Shown here piece by piece: positions 24,498-33,387 of a DNA stretch of 64,000 nucleotides. The notes under the pieces were generated by a model, which worked only from the letters and a program-made list of their open reading frames with translations, made no database searches and was not told where the DNA came from. The stretch is from Streptomyces durmitorensis. GTDB lineage: Bacteria > Actinomycetota > Actinomycetes > Streptomycetales > Streptomycetaceae. Made by a program: the position numbers and the translations under genes. How positions within the stretch are numbered: the stretch's first letter is position 1; each line of letters begins with the position of its first letter. Location: contig NZ_CP097289.1 of the NCBI RefSeq assembly GCF_023498005.1, forward strand, positions 434,001 to 498,000, written 5' to 3'.

Positions 24498-25874
24498 TCA
24501 GGACAGCACCTTTCCGGGGTTCAGGACTCCGTACGGATCGAGCGCCTGCTTCACGGCCCGTTGCATGGCCATGACCTCCGGCGTGATCTCCGCAGCGAGG
24601 CCCGGACGTTTGAGCACGCCCACCCCGTGCTCTCCTGTGACCGTGCCGCCCAGGTCGATGGCGTCGGCGATGATCTCGGCGAAAGCCTCCTGGGCGCGCG
24701 TGCGTGCGGCGTCGTCGCCGGGCTGGGTGATCAGCAGCGGGTGCAGGTTGCCGTCACCGGCGTGGGCGATGTTGGCGATGAGGATGTCGTGCCGGGCTGC
24801 GGTCTTCTCGATGCGGCCGAGCATCTCCGCGATGCGTTCCTTGGGCACGCAGACGTCCTCGGTCAGGACCGGGCCCAGGCGTTCAAGGGCGGGATAGGCG
24901 AGCCGCCGGGCCGCGAACAGGGCGTCGGCCTCGTGTTCGTCGGTGGACCGCTCGGCCCAGGACGCGCCGGCCTCCCGGAAGCAGTCGACCATGCGCTCGG
25001 CCTGGGCCGCACCGGTCTCACCCGGCTCGTCGATCCGGCCGAGGAGCACCACGTCCGCGTCGACCGAGAGGCCCATGTTCTTCCACGCGTCGACGGCGCG
25101 AAGGCAGTGCCGGTCGATCAGTTCCAGCGCCGACGGGGTCAGCCCCGCCGCGGCGACGGCCTGTACGGCGGCGCCGGCGTCGACGATGGAGCCGAAGTGA
25201 CCGGCGACCGTGACCGCGGCCGGCGGCAGGGGCCGCAGGCGGACGGTCACCTCCGTGATGATGCCGAGCGTCCCTTCCGAGCCGACGACGAGTCCCGTCA
25301 GGTCGTAGCCCGCGACGCCCTTCGCGGTGCGGCGGCCGAGCCGCACGATCTCACCGCGCCCGTTGACCATCTCCAGAGCCAGGACGTAGTCGCCGGTGAC
25401 GCCGTACTTGACGCAGCAGACCCCGCCCGCGTTGGTGGCCACGTTGCCGCCGATGGTCGACCACGGGGAGCTGGCGGGGTCGGGCGGATACCAGAGCCCG
25501 TGCTCGGCCACCGCAGCCCGCAAGTGGTCGTTGACCACGCCGGGTTGGACGACCGCGAGCCGCTCCAGGGGGCTCACCTCGACGATCCGGTCCATGGCCG
25601 CCAGCGCCACGACCACGTGCCCGTCTCCCGAGTTGGCGCCCCCGGACAGTCCGGTGCCCGCTCCCCGGGCGACGACCGGGGTGCGGTGACGGATGCAGGC
25701 GCGGACCGTCTCCGCGACATCGTGGGTGGACCTCGCGCGGACGACGGCCGCGGGGCGACCGCTGGGCGCCCATGCCGCCTGGTCACGGCGGAAGGCCTCG
25801 ACGCTGTCCGGATCGGTGAGCACCCGGTCCGCCGGGATGTGCTCAAGGATCGCTCGGACGACCGTGGCGCTCAA
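24498..25874 (-). CDS. GlcD/D-lactate dehydrogenase-like FAD-linked oxidase
   Basis: A 458-residue FAD-binding PCMH oxidase. The FAD-binding segment reads VVARGAGTGLSGGAN, then TIGGNVATNAGGVCCVKYG and VGSEGTLGIITEVTVRLRPL. The C-terminal cap ends HAGDGNLHP and GEHGVG, giving metal and substrate histidines. This matches glycolate oxidase subunit GlcD and D-lactate dehydrogenases. TTG 25874 with GAGAGG upstream is the likely start. It probably feeds electrons from a 2-hydroxyacid to the respiratory chain or oxygen. No glcE/glcF partners are near. Confidence 0.92.
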   Translation of the reverse strand: MSATVVRAILEHIPADRVLTDPDSVEAFRRDQAAWAPSGRPAAVVRARSTHDVAETVRACIRHRTPVVARGAGTGLSGGANSGDGHVVVALAAMDRIVEVSPLERLAVVQPGVVNDHLRAAVAEHGLWYPPDPASSPWSTIGGNVATNAGGVCCVKYGVTGDYVLALEMVNGRGEIVRLGRRTAKGVAGYDLTGLVVGSEGTLGIITEVTVRLRPLPPAAVTVAGHFGSIVDAGAAVQAVAAAGLTPSALELIDRHCLRAVDAWKNMGLSVDADVVLLGRIDEPGETGAAQAERMVDCFREAGASWAERSTDEHEADALFAARRLAYPALERLGPVLTEDVCVPKERIAEMLGRIEKTAARHDILIANIAHAGDGNLHPLLITQPGDDAARTRAQEAFAEIIADAIDLGGTVTGEHGVGVLKRPGLAAEITPEVMAMQRAVKQALDPYGVLNPGKVLS

Positions 25875-26014
25875 TGTGTGTCCTCTCGGTGGGTTCGCCC
25901 CGAGGCGGGGCCCTCCGGTGGCGTGCGTCCTCAAGGGTGCAGTGACGGGACCTTCCACGTCGAATGGCAGGCTGGCAGCCAGCACTTCATGAAGGAAGGC
26001 CGGCCCGAACGTCT

Positions 26015-27094
26015 ATGAACAGCAGTTCTCTCAGCGCCCTGGAGCGTGCCGCCGGTCACCAGCAGCGGTTCGACGTGTCCTTCGCGAAGTACTTCGCCGA
26101 ACTCGCCGGTGACCTCAACGGTGCACAACTGGGCCGCTTCCCGCCCCGATGTCTGGAACTGCTCGCGCAGTTGTCGCTGCGCGGCGGGAAGCGGATCCGG
26201 ATCGCCCTGCTCTACGAGGCGGCAGGCCTCGTCACCCGGGACGAGGTACCGGGGCTCGCAGAAGCCGCACTGAGTCTTGAGCTGCTCCACAGCCACGCGC
26301 TCATCCTCGACGACATCATGGACGACTCACCGATGCGCCGCGGTGGCCCGTCGACGTACTACGCGTGCCGCGAAGATCTCCCGAACCACCCGCAGGCCGC
26401 GCTCGGCCTGGCCATGATGGCGGGTGACCTCGCCGGCTTCCTGGCCCTGCGCGTGCTGTTCCGGGCCGAGCTGCCGGCCGACCGCAAGCAGGCCATGATC
26501 GACGTCCAGCTCGGGGTGACGACCGACACCGTCATCGGTCAGGCCCTCGACCTCGAACGCGACGTGAACTCCTCGGCCGACGAGGAGTTGCTGGAGACGG
26601 TGTGCGAGTACAAGACCTCTCGCTACACCATCCTGGCCCCCCTGCGCCTCGGCCTCCTGGCCGCGGGCCAGGACCTGGCGCCACACGAACAGAGCCTGCG
26701 CCGCTATGCCCGGCTGGCCGGCCTCAGCGGCCAGATGCGCGATGACTACCTCGACCTCTTCGGCGACCCCGCCGTCACCGGCAAACCCGAGGGCGCCGAC
26801 CTGCGGGCCGGCCGCCACACCTATCTGACCCGTGAGCTCCTTGCCCTCACGAGCGACGACGATCACGACACCGTCAAGTCCGCACTCGGCAACCCCGACT
26901 GCACACCACGGACCATCGACCGCATTCGTGACATCGCCCACCGCCACAACGTCCACACCCGCCTGCAGAAGGCCATCGACCACCACGCCCAAGCCGCAGC
27001 AGCCGAAGCAGGCTCCTGGCACCGGCACTGGAACGACGAGGCGGTCACCCTCTTCGAGCAACTGCCCCTTTGGGGCGCCCGCAGAAAGCGATGA
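26015..27094 (+). CDS. Polyprenyl diphosphate synthase
   Basis: A 359-residue trans-prenyltransferase. The first aspartate-rich motif is LILDDIMDDSPMRRG (about residues 95-109), and the second is QMRDDYLDLFGD (about 243-254). The diphosphate-binding arginines are in RGGKRIRIALL, and VIGQALDLERD is the GQ-D motif. It makes geranyl- to geranylgeranyl-size diphosphates; chain length cannot be read safely. It has no terpene cyclase, carotenoid or quinone gene next to it. Divergent from the GlcD-like gene (140 bp). Confidence 0.92.
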   Translation: MNSSSLSALERAAGHQQRFDVSFAKYFAELAGDLNGAQLGRFPPRCLELLAQLSLRGGKRIRIALLYEAAGLVTRDEVPGLAEAALSLELLHSHALILDDIMDDSPMRRGGPSTYYACREDLPNHPQAALGLAMMAGDLAGFLALRVLFRAELPADRKQAMIDVQLGVTTDTVIGQALDLERDVNSSADEELLETVCEYKTSRYTILAPLRLGLLAAGQDLAPHEQSLRRYARLAGLSGQMRDDYLDLFGDPAVTGKPEGADLRAGRHTYLTRELLALTSDDDHDTVKSALGNPDCTPRTIDRIRDIAHRHNVHTRLQKAIDHHAQAAAAEAGSWHRHWNDEAVTLFEQLPLWGARRKR

Positions 27095-27125
27095 CCGACC
27101 GCCCATCAGCCCCTCTGCCGCGATT

Positions 27126-27968
27126 TCAGCTCGATCCGCAGCGATCGAGCGCGGCACGAACCCGGTCGAGGCCCTCCGCTCTCCAGTGGTCCCGGTCCGG
27201 CATTTGGTCGTCTCGGCGCCATCGCCAGGCCGAGAACAGCGCCCAGTTCACGGCGCGGCAGCGGTGAATCAGGTCGTGGTCGGCCCCCGCATAGTGCTTG
27301 CCCACCTCTTCGGGCGCATGGGCGAGGTCGAACTCGATCGGCCCACGGCAGCAGGTGCCGAGGTCCACGAAGAGCGGCCCTCTGCTCGTGTTGAGGAGGT
27401 TGCCCGGATGCGGCTCGCCGTGCAGCAGTTGGTCGCCGGTTCTGTCGAAGCTGATCGCTGCGCTCAGTCCACTGAGGGTGGCGCTGAGGAACTCCCTTTC
27501 AGGATCCGGCAGTTCAGGGGACCGCTCCCGATCATCCACTTCCCTCAGTGCAGCGGCGACGCGATCAGTGAAATGCGGTGCGTCCAGATCGATCTGGCGC
27601 AGGGCGGCATGGTGCCGCAGGAACACGTCCGCGTAGTCGGCCGGCGCGATCCCTGATCCCACAGGTTCGTAGTAGGTCCAGAGCGAGATGGCGAAGGGAT
27701 CGCGCACATGGACCCGGGGCTCGATCCGAGGATCGAGCTCGGCCACCGGGGCGTCGACGTCGGCGAGACGGCGGGCAACCTGTACTTCGAACTCGGAATC
27801 GGCCAGATGCCCCGAAGGCGCGACCCGGGCCAGAACGCCGCAAGGGACGAGGCGCAGCGCGACGCGGTCCGAGTTGTGGACGACGACCACGTCGTCGACC
27901 CGAAGGCCGAGCTCCGAAGCGACCGCCCGTCCTGCCTCAACTGCGCGGCGGAGTTCTTCTGGCTCCAT
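27126..27968 (-). CDS. Aminoglycoside phosphotransferase (APH)-family kinase
   Basis: A 280-residue APH-fold kinase-like protein. The catalytic-loop motif is LLHGEPHPGNLL, with glutamate where HGDxHxxN kinases have the catalytic aspartate; the metal-binding segment is FVDLGTCCRGPIEFDLA. The N-lobe lacks an obvious glycine-rich loop, as usual. The whole subfamily may use this variation. A resistance function should not be assumed: many APH-fold proteins phosphorylate small metabolites. It converges on the polyprenyl synthase gene. Confidence 0.82.
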   Translation of the reverse strand: MEPEELRRAVEAGRAVASELGLRVDDVVVVHNSDRVALRLVPCGVLARVAPSGHLADSEFEVQVARRLADVDAPVAELDPRIEPRVHVRDPFAISLWTYYEPVGSGIAPADYADVFLRHHAALRQIDLDAPHFTDRVAAALREVDDRERSPELPDPEREFLSATLSGLSAAISFDRTGDQLLHGEPHPGNLLNTSRGPLFVDLGTCCRGPIEFDLAHAPEEVGKHYAGADHDLIHRCRAVNWALFSAWRWRRDDQMPDRDHWRAEGLDRVRAALDRCGSS

Positions 27969-27985
27969 GCGGTTCTCCCTCCGGG

Positions 27986-28831
27986 CTACGCCGGCCTCAG
28001 GTCGGCGTGCAGCACGTCATGGTCCGAGTACTGGGTGAGATGCACACCGTGTTCGGTCGGGACGAAGCCTCGCAGGAAGATGTAGTCGAACTTGCTGCGC
28101 CAGTCGGTGGTCGGCTCGCACGTACCGGTACCCGAGGGACCGCACTCGGGGTCCACGTCCGTGCCCAGACCCCACATCGCGGTGAGTTCGGAGGCATCCG
28201 GCACCGCGTTGAAGTCGCCGAGAACGATCGCGCGGTCGTGCCGGGCGACCGCCGCCGCGAGTACGCCGGTCTGTTCCGCGCGGACTGGTTGCTGCTCCCG
28301 TTGGGCCAGGTGCGTATTGAAGACCCGGACGGGCCGGCCGTCCACGAGGGTGGTGACGGCCATGTACCCGCGGTCCTCGGATCCGCCGTCGGGGTACTCC
28401 ACGTTCACACGGTCTGTCATGGGCGCCGCCGAAAGCACCGCCTGCCCAAAGCCCCCCGGACTCCAGGGCAGCCCCCCGCAGCGGCTCCAACTGTCCACGA
28501 CCGAGCCGTACTCGACGTGGTATTCCAGCCCGTACAAGTACTGCAGATAGTCCCGGATCCTCTCGACGTCACGCACACACGCCTCTTGCAGGCCGACGAC
28601 CTGGGGCGCGTACGTGGCGATCTCCGCTGCCCGGCCGGCGTTGTACCCACTCGCATTGCAGGGATTGCAGATGTTCCACGTCATGACCCGGTTCGGTACG
28701 ACATCTTTGGGGGCGCCGGCCGGGAGCGGGTTGGCGATGGGGACACCATTCGGTGCGCTGGGCCCGACCACCACCATGCAGGCCACGACCATGGCACCCG
28801 CGAGCCACCGCGCGCCGGTTCCGCTCACCAT
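27986..28831 (-). CDS. Secreted endonuclease/exonuclease/phosphatase-family protein
   Basis: A 281-residue EEP-fold enzyme. An N-terminal hydrophobic segment (about residues 8-23) looks like a signal peptide. Catalytic motifs in order: MTWNICN, VVGLQEAC, FNTHLAQ, IVLGDFNAVPD and YSDHDVLHADL, all residues of the fold. Cysteines (NICNPCN, SRCGG, PECG, GTCE) could form disulfides, fitting export. GAGGAGG precedes ATG 28831 at 5 bp. Substrate may be nucleic acid or a phospholipid. Adjacent to the APH gene (18 bp) on the same strand. Confidence 0.87.
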   Translation of the reverse strand: MVSGTGARWLAGAMVVACMVVVGPSAPNGVPIANPLPAGAPKDVVPNRVMTWNICNPCNASGYNAGRAAEIATYAPQVVGLQEACVRDVERIRDYLQYLYGLEYHVEYGSVVDSWSRCGGLPWSPGGFGQAVLSAAPMTDRVNVEYPDGGSEDRGYMAVTTLVDGRPVRVFNTHLAQREQQPVRAEQTGVLAAAVARHDRAIVLGDFNAVPDASELTAMWGLGTDVDPECGPSGTGTCEPTTDWRSKFDYIFLRGFVPTEHGVHLTQYSDHDVLHADLRPA

Positions 28832-28996
28832 CGCCTCCTCGAAGTGGAAACCCGCGGCATCACATGAGGTCTCCCTGCACGAGGTTATGGGACGAGTTGT
28901 ATGTGGCACATCAGGTGCCTGGTCCTCGTGGCGCCGAGGCGGTCCCGGCCGGCCGGATCCGAGGTGCCCGGCATGAGCGCGAGCTCACCCCGGACG

Positions 28997-29425
28997 ATGC
29001 CGCCACCGTTGCCGGTGGCAGCGGGAATCCGCGACAGCTTCGGCCGCGGCCTGGCTCTGGTCGGCCAGGACAACATGAGGCGGACCGTGTTGAGGGAGAG
29101 TGATGTGCCTGGCGGCGCCAACATCGGCCTCATCGACATGGTCGTCCGCTATTCGCTGGACGCCGGCTACCACGTGGTGGTCGAGGGCATCCTGTACTAC
29201 CTCGACATCCCGATCGAGGAGACGGTGGCCCGGCACGCGTCGAAGGCCGATCCCGATTATCTGGCCCAGGTCACCGAGCGGGAGCTGCGTGCCTGGTATC
29301 GCGAGCGCGATCTGCTCCCCGATGGTGTCGAGACCGTCATCGGAGCCGACAGCACCCTGGCCGACAGGGTCGAGCGCATCATGTGCGACACCGGTCTCGC
29401 GGGGTTGGCCGGTCGCGTCGACTGA
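28997..29425 (+). pseudogene. Truncated P-loop kinase remnant
   Basis: From residue 7 the translation (VAAGIRDSFGRGLALVGQDN, then LDAGYHVVVEGILYYLDIPI) matches actinobacterial small kinases whose N-terminus should read GNSGSGKST. The Walker A segment is absent: sequence upstream of 29015 is unrelated. An internal gap of about 30 residues is seen where GIL should lead to the helix before FYLD. The remaining C-terminus (TERELRAWYRERDLLPDGVE) is normal. I infer a dead gene. In-frame starts are ATG 28973 or 28997. Confidence 0.7.
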
Positions 29426-29557
29426 GGAGGCGATCCTCGGACAACTCGCCTTGATGGGAAGCTACTTGCACGTGGGCGAAGTCTTCGGTGAGGCTGTCGC
29501 CCTCCCGCGAGCGGCCGTTCGCGAACCCACCGCCTGCCCGATGAGATGGAGGCAGTG

Positions 29558-30407
29558 TCAGCCTCGCTGGGCCCGTTCGTACACCTTCTTGGCCGTGGCG
29601 CCCCACACCCCTCCGTACATCTTGCTCGGCGTCAGGGAGTCCAGCGAGCTGTTGACCGAGACCAAGGTGCCCTTGCCGGTGGTGGTGAAGTCGGCCAGCC
29701 ACGGGCCGCCGCTGGAGCCGCCGCTCATGTCGCAGGGGATGGCCTGTGTGCGTTCTCCTTCTTGGCCATACCTACACAGCGCAGGAGTTCCTCGCCCAGC
29801 TGCGGGCGGGTGGCGGAGTAACCGAAGGAGGAGATGGTGCCGCCGACGGGACGGTTGAAGGCGATGGCCTGGGAGCCCACGACGTCGGTGAGCGCGGGGA
29901 CGCGGCCGAGCGGACCGCGAACGCGCCGTACGGAGCCTTGCCCTTGCTGTAGGCGGGGACGAACACCATGGAGATGTTGGTGTTGCCGGGCGAGGAACCC
30001 CGGCGCACGCAGTGCGCCGCGGTCATCACGGCGGAGCGGTTGTCGCTCTTCACGGCGGTGGCCGTGCACCAGGTGTCGGCTCCGTTCGCGTTGACGAAGA
30101 ACAGCCGCCCCACGGTCTTGAGGGTGGTGCCACGCCACGGCTTGGCCTTCGGTCCTGTCGGTCCGAGGTCCACGGACCTCCCCACGGCCTTCATGCGGGC
30201 GGGCGTCCAGTAGGCGAGGGCTTCCTGGCGTTCCTGCGCGGTGTACTTCAAGACGGAGACCGGGTCGGCCGATGCGGTACCGGCCTGGCCGGTCACGGCC
30301 GTCGCCGGGAGCGGGGCGGCGAGGACGAGGGCTGTGCCGGCCACCGCGAGTCCCGCGGCGCGGCCGCGGAGACGCCGGTTCATGGAAGGAGTGAGTGCCC
30401 TGGGCAT
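29558..30407 (-). pseudogene. Trypsin-like secreted serine protease, frameshifted
   Basis: The first frame (start 30407 with GGAGAC upstream) encodes a signal peptide and a protease N-terminus with the catalytic histidine in VMTAAHC. It holds until YGAFAVRS near 29910. The sequence then continues in a second frame (ALTDVVGSQAIAFNRPVGGT) down to a stop near 29725, and in a third frame as IPCDMSGGSSGGPWLADF, including the catalytic serine loop, ending KVYERAQRG at 29558. The stretch that should carry the catalytic aspartate is missing. At least two frameshifts plus one deletion make it inactive. Confidence 0.85.
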
Positions 30408-30564
30408 GTGGATGTCTCCTCAGTAGTGGCTGCACGCGGTGGAGTTGGGGTTCTCGATCCGTTCCGCAAGAGAGGAGATCCGTCTGCTCGGTTGGCTGTT
30501 CGGTGGGGGCTGTCGACGATCTGTGACACACGGCGCGCGGCGGGCGCTGTGCGCTGCGTGGATG

Positions 30565-31782
30565 TCAGCCGTGGTCGGGGCCGGCAGGAGAGAGCGCTGC
30601 GGCGTCGGTGCCGTCGCCCTCCGGGCGCGCCGCATCCGCCGGTTGCGGCACGGTGGGCTCGGGCAGCGTGCGGAACAGCAGCCAGCTCAGTGCGGGCATC
30701 AGGACCAGGGGCGCCAGTGCGGTCTTCAGGGACGTCGCGTCGGCGATGCCGCCGATGAGGGGGCTCGCCAGACCGCCGATGCTGACCGTCAGTCCGAGCG
30801 TGATCCCGCTGGCGGTCCCGATGCGGGAGGACAGGTAGTCCTGCCCGAGCGTGACCTGGAGCGAGAACGGGACGTACAGGCCGGCCGAGGTGAGCGCCAC
30901 GAACAGGTAGAACGCCGGGCCGGGCACGAACACCACGCCCGCGACCCATCCGACCGAGAGCAGGTACGACCAGCGGGCGACGGTGACTCGGTCCCAGCGG
31001 TCGGCCAGCGCGCCACCCAGTACGGAGCCCACCGCACCACCGAGGTAGAGCACGAACAGCGCCACAGTCCCTGCCACCGTGCTGCCGCCCATACGTTCCT
31101 TGGCGTACAGGGAGATGAAGGTGCTCAGGCCGATGAAGACGATCGACCGGCACACCACGGCCAGCGACAGCTTCACGAACGACGCTTTGTCGTCAACTCT
31201 CGCCGGTACCGCCGTACCGGTCCCGGCGGCCTTCTGCCGCTCCAACGCCCGCAGCACGGGCAGGCACAGCACCGCACCGACGAGCGCCGGCAGCACCAGC
31301 AGTGGCGTCAGGCGCAGACCTCCCGTGGCAACGACAGCCGCGACCATGAGCGGGGCCACCGCGAAGCCGATGTTGCCGCCGAGCGAGAACCAGCCCATCC
31401 CTCTATGGCTGCCCCGACCGGCGATCCGGGCGACCCGCGCGGACTCGGGGTGATAGGCGGCCACGCCCACCCCGGACACGGCCACGAACACGAGGGTCAG
31501 CGCGTAGGAGCCGCTCACCCCGCTCAGCGCGATGCCCACACCGCCCAGCAGCGTGCTGACCGGCAGCAACCACGGCATCGCCCAGCGGTCGGTGAGGACA
31601 CCGAACACCGGTTGCGCCACCGACGACAGGAGCGAGGCGGCGAGCACGATGCCCGAGACGGCGGCATAGCTGTAGGCGCGCTCGGCGACGAAGAACGGGA
31701 CCAGGGACGCGACGGCGCCCTGGTACACGTCGACGCAGGCGTGCCCGGCGGACAAAAGGGTGATGGGTGTATTTTTTCGCAC
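30565..31782 (-). CDS. MFS transporter, fosmidomycin-resistance (Fsr) type
   Basis: A 405-residue, 12-helix MFS protein. Its N-terminus NTPITLLSAGHACVDVYQGA and helix 2 region VFGVLTDRW are typical of Fsr-like transporters, and AAYHPESARVARIAG is a family hallmark. GTG 31782 was chosen because it starts directly before the conserved first helix; an ATG at 31854 would overlap the divergent AraC gene. Export of an antimetabolite or an intermediate is likely. The stop lies near 30565, about 150 bp from the protease pseudogene. Confidence 0.9.
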   Translation of the reverse strand: MRKNTPITLLSAGHACVDVYQGAVASLVPFFVAERAYSYAAVSGIVLAASLLSSVAQPVFGVLTDRWAMPWLLPVSTLLGGVGIALSGVSGSYALTLVFVAVSGVGVAAYHPESARVARIAGRGSHRGMGWFSLGGNIGFAVAPLMVAAVVATGGLRLTPLLVLPALVGAVLCLPVLRALERQKAAGTGTAVPARVDDKASFVKLSLAVVCRSIVFIGLSTFISLYAKERMGGSTVAGTVALFVLYLGGAVGSVLGGALADRWDRVTVARWSYLLSVGWVAGVVFVPGPAFYLFVALTSAGLYVPFSLQVTLGQDYLSSRIGTASGITLGLTVSIGGLASPLIGGIADATSLKTALAPLVLMPALSWLLFRTLPEPTVPQPADAARPEGDGTDAAALSPAGPDHG

Positions 31783-31836
31783 CCCGTCATGGTCGGCGCC
31801 GGTGACCGTGTCGCACTTCCGATAATCTGCCAGACG

Positions 31837-32580
31837 ATGACGAACATCCGCCATGAGCCGGTCGCCCCGACCCGCACCCAGTCGCTGGCGTCCGGAGCCG
31901 CGATCGACACCCACCGCCACGACGACCACCAGATCGTCTACGCCGGCCGTGGCGTCCTGGCCGTCACCACCGACGCCGGATCCTGGGTCGCCCCTGTCAC
32001 CCGCGCCATCTGGATCCCCGCCGGCACCGTGCATGCCCATCAGGCCCACGGTGAACTCGAACTGCACCTGGTGGGACTGCCTGCGGCCGAGAACCCGCTC
32101 GCCCTGGAGACACCGACCGTGCTCGCGGTGGGCCCGCTGCTGCGCGAACTGATCGTCGCTTACACCCACTCCCCCGGCGACGAAAGCCCCGAACGGGCGC
32201 GACTGCGCGCGGTGTTGCTCGACCAGCTGCGGGCCTCGCACCAAGAGCCGCTGCACCTGCCCACCCCGGCCGCGCCCCTGCTGCGGACGCTCTGCGACAT
32301 CCTGTGCGCCGACCCGGCGGACAGCCGGACCCTGGCCGAACTGGGGCGTGAGGTGGGGGCGAGCGACCGTACCCTGTCGCGGCTGTTCCGTGGCGACCTC
32401 GGCATGACGTTCCCGCAGTGGCGCACGCAGCTGCGGCTCCACCACGCGCTGATCCTGCTGGCCGAGAACACACCCGTGACCGCGGTCGCGCATCTGTGTG
32501 GCTGGTCGTCCGCCAGCGCATTCATCGACGTCTTCCGGCGCACCTTCGGCCATACACCGGGCACGCACCCGAAGGGCTGA
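31837..32580 (+). CDS. AraC family regulator with cupin sensor
   Basis: A 247-residue AraC protein. The N-terminal cupin reads THRHDDHQIVYAGRGVLAV and WIPAGTVHAHQAHG, a likely ligand or metal site. The C-terminal double HTH ends with the family pattern VAHLCGWSSASAFIDVFRRT. ATG 31837 is 54 bp from the divergent MFS start; GATAAT at 31822-31827 may be its -10 box. It probably controls the transporter. Confidence 0.9.
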   Translation: MTNIRHEPVAPTRTQSLASGAAIDTHRHDDHQIVYAGRGVLAVTTDAGSWVAPVTRAIWIPAGTVHAHQAHGELELHLVGLPAAENPLALETPTVLAVGPLLRELIVAYTHSPGDESPERARLRAVLLDQLRASHQEPLHLPTPAAPLLRTLCDILCADPADSRTLAELGREVGASDRTLSRLFRGDLGMTFPQWRTQLRLHHALILLAENTPVTAVAHLCGWSSASAFIDVFRRTFGHTPGTHPKG

Positions 32581-32662
32581 GCAGCCGCAGACCGGCCGGT
32601 CGGCCACTTCCCCGCCCACACCCGCGCCCAGGCCCCCGCCCGCGCCGACGATCCACCGTCGG

Positions 32663-33358
32663 TCAGACCACCGTCTTCTCCTGCTTCCGGCGCACCAGCT
32701 CGGTGATCCAGGTGGGCGCGAACGGAGACGTACAGCCCGGGGACGTCGGGTAGTCCTTGAGCACCTCCAGGCGCTCACCGATGTCGATGGCGCGGGCGCG
32801 GTGTTCGGCGTGCTCGATCCCGATCTGCGCCAGGCAGTGGTTCATCGCCCACTGGAGGCGATCCGGGGCGTCCTTCATCTCCGCCTCGATGACGTCGAGC
32901 AGCCCTGCGAGGTCGAGGCTCTCGGGCTTCTTCGCCACGCGTTCGGTGGTCAGCGCCCAGCCCGCGCTCGCGACCACCGGGTCCGGATCGGCGGACCAGG
33001 CAAGGCGCAGATCCTCGGCATGCGGGCTCTTCTTCACCACGTAATTCACGAGCCAGTCGTGCACCTTGGGTGTGCGCGCCTGGCGCAGCATGGCGTCCAA
33101 CTCGTCACGTCCGAAGGCCTTCGGGCGGCAGATCAGGATCGCGAGCAGTCTCGCCGCGGTGTCCTCCGTCTCCCAGAGCCCGTGCGCGAGTTCCTGCTGC
33201 GTCTTCAGCCGCTTCGCGAGCGCGCGCAGCTTGCTGAGGTTCACGCCGTGATCGTCGCCGTGCCTCTCGTTCACCTCGCGTGCCTTCGGGTCCTCGAATG
33301 CGGCCAGCTCGGCCATCACCTGGGCCACCGTCACCTCGGCCACCGTCGTCTCGGCCAC
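32663..33358 (-). CDS. DNA alkylation repair protein (AlkD-like)
   Basis: A 231-residue all-helical HEAT-repeat protein. Segments KVHDWLVNYVVKKSPHAEDL and LRLAWSADPDPVVASAGWAL resemble the groove residues of AlkD-type DNA glycosylases, which remove bulky N3/N7-alkylpurines. The C-terminal PTSPGCTSPFAPTWITE is shared by a large actinobacterial group. GTG 33358 follows AGGAGG at 5-6 bp. It follows the SMI1 gene by 29 bp, possibly in an operon. Confidence 0.85.
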   Translation of the reverse strand: MAETTVAEVTVAQVMAELAAFEDPKAREVNERHGDDHGVNLSKLRALAKRLKTQQELAHGLWETEDTAARLLAILICRPKAFGRDELDAMLRQARTPKVHDWLVNYVVKKSPHAEDLRLAWSADPDPVVASAGWALTTERVAKKPESLDLAGLLDVIEAEMKDAPDRLQWAMNHCLAQIGIEHAEHRARAIDIGERLEVLKDYPTSPGCTSPFAPTWITELVRRKQEKTVV

Positions 33359-33387
33359 CTCAGCCTCCTGTCCGTCACGTGCGGGAT

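Noticed and set aside
24561..26018. A 485-residue plus-strand frame
   Set aside because: Antisense shadow of the GlcD-like gene; composition is Arg/Gly/Asp-rich without motifs.
28885..29139. Minus-strand frame over the kinase remnant
   Set aside because: No recognisable family; it appears because the kinase remnant is GC-rich.
30439..31836. N-terminal 466-residue extension of the AraC gene
   Set aside because: It is antisense to the MFS gene and only reads through. The real start is ATG 31837.
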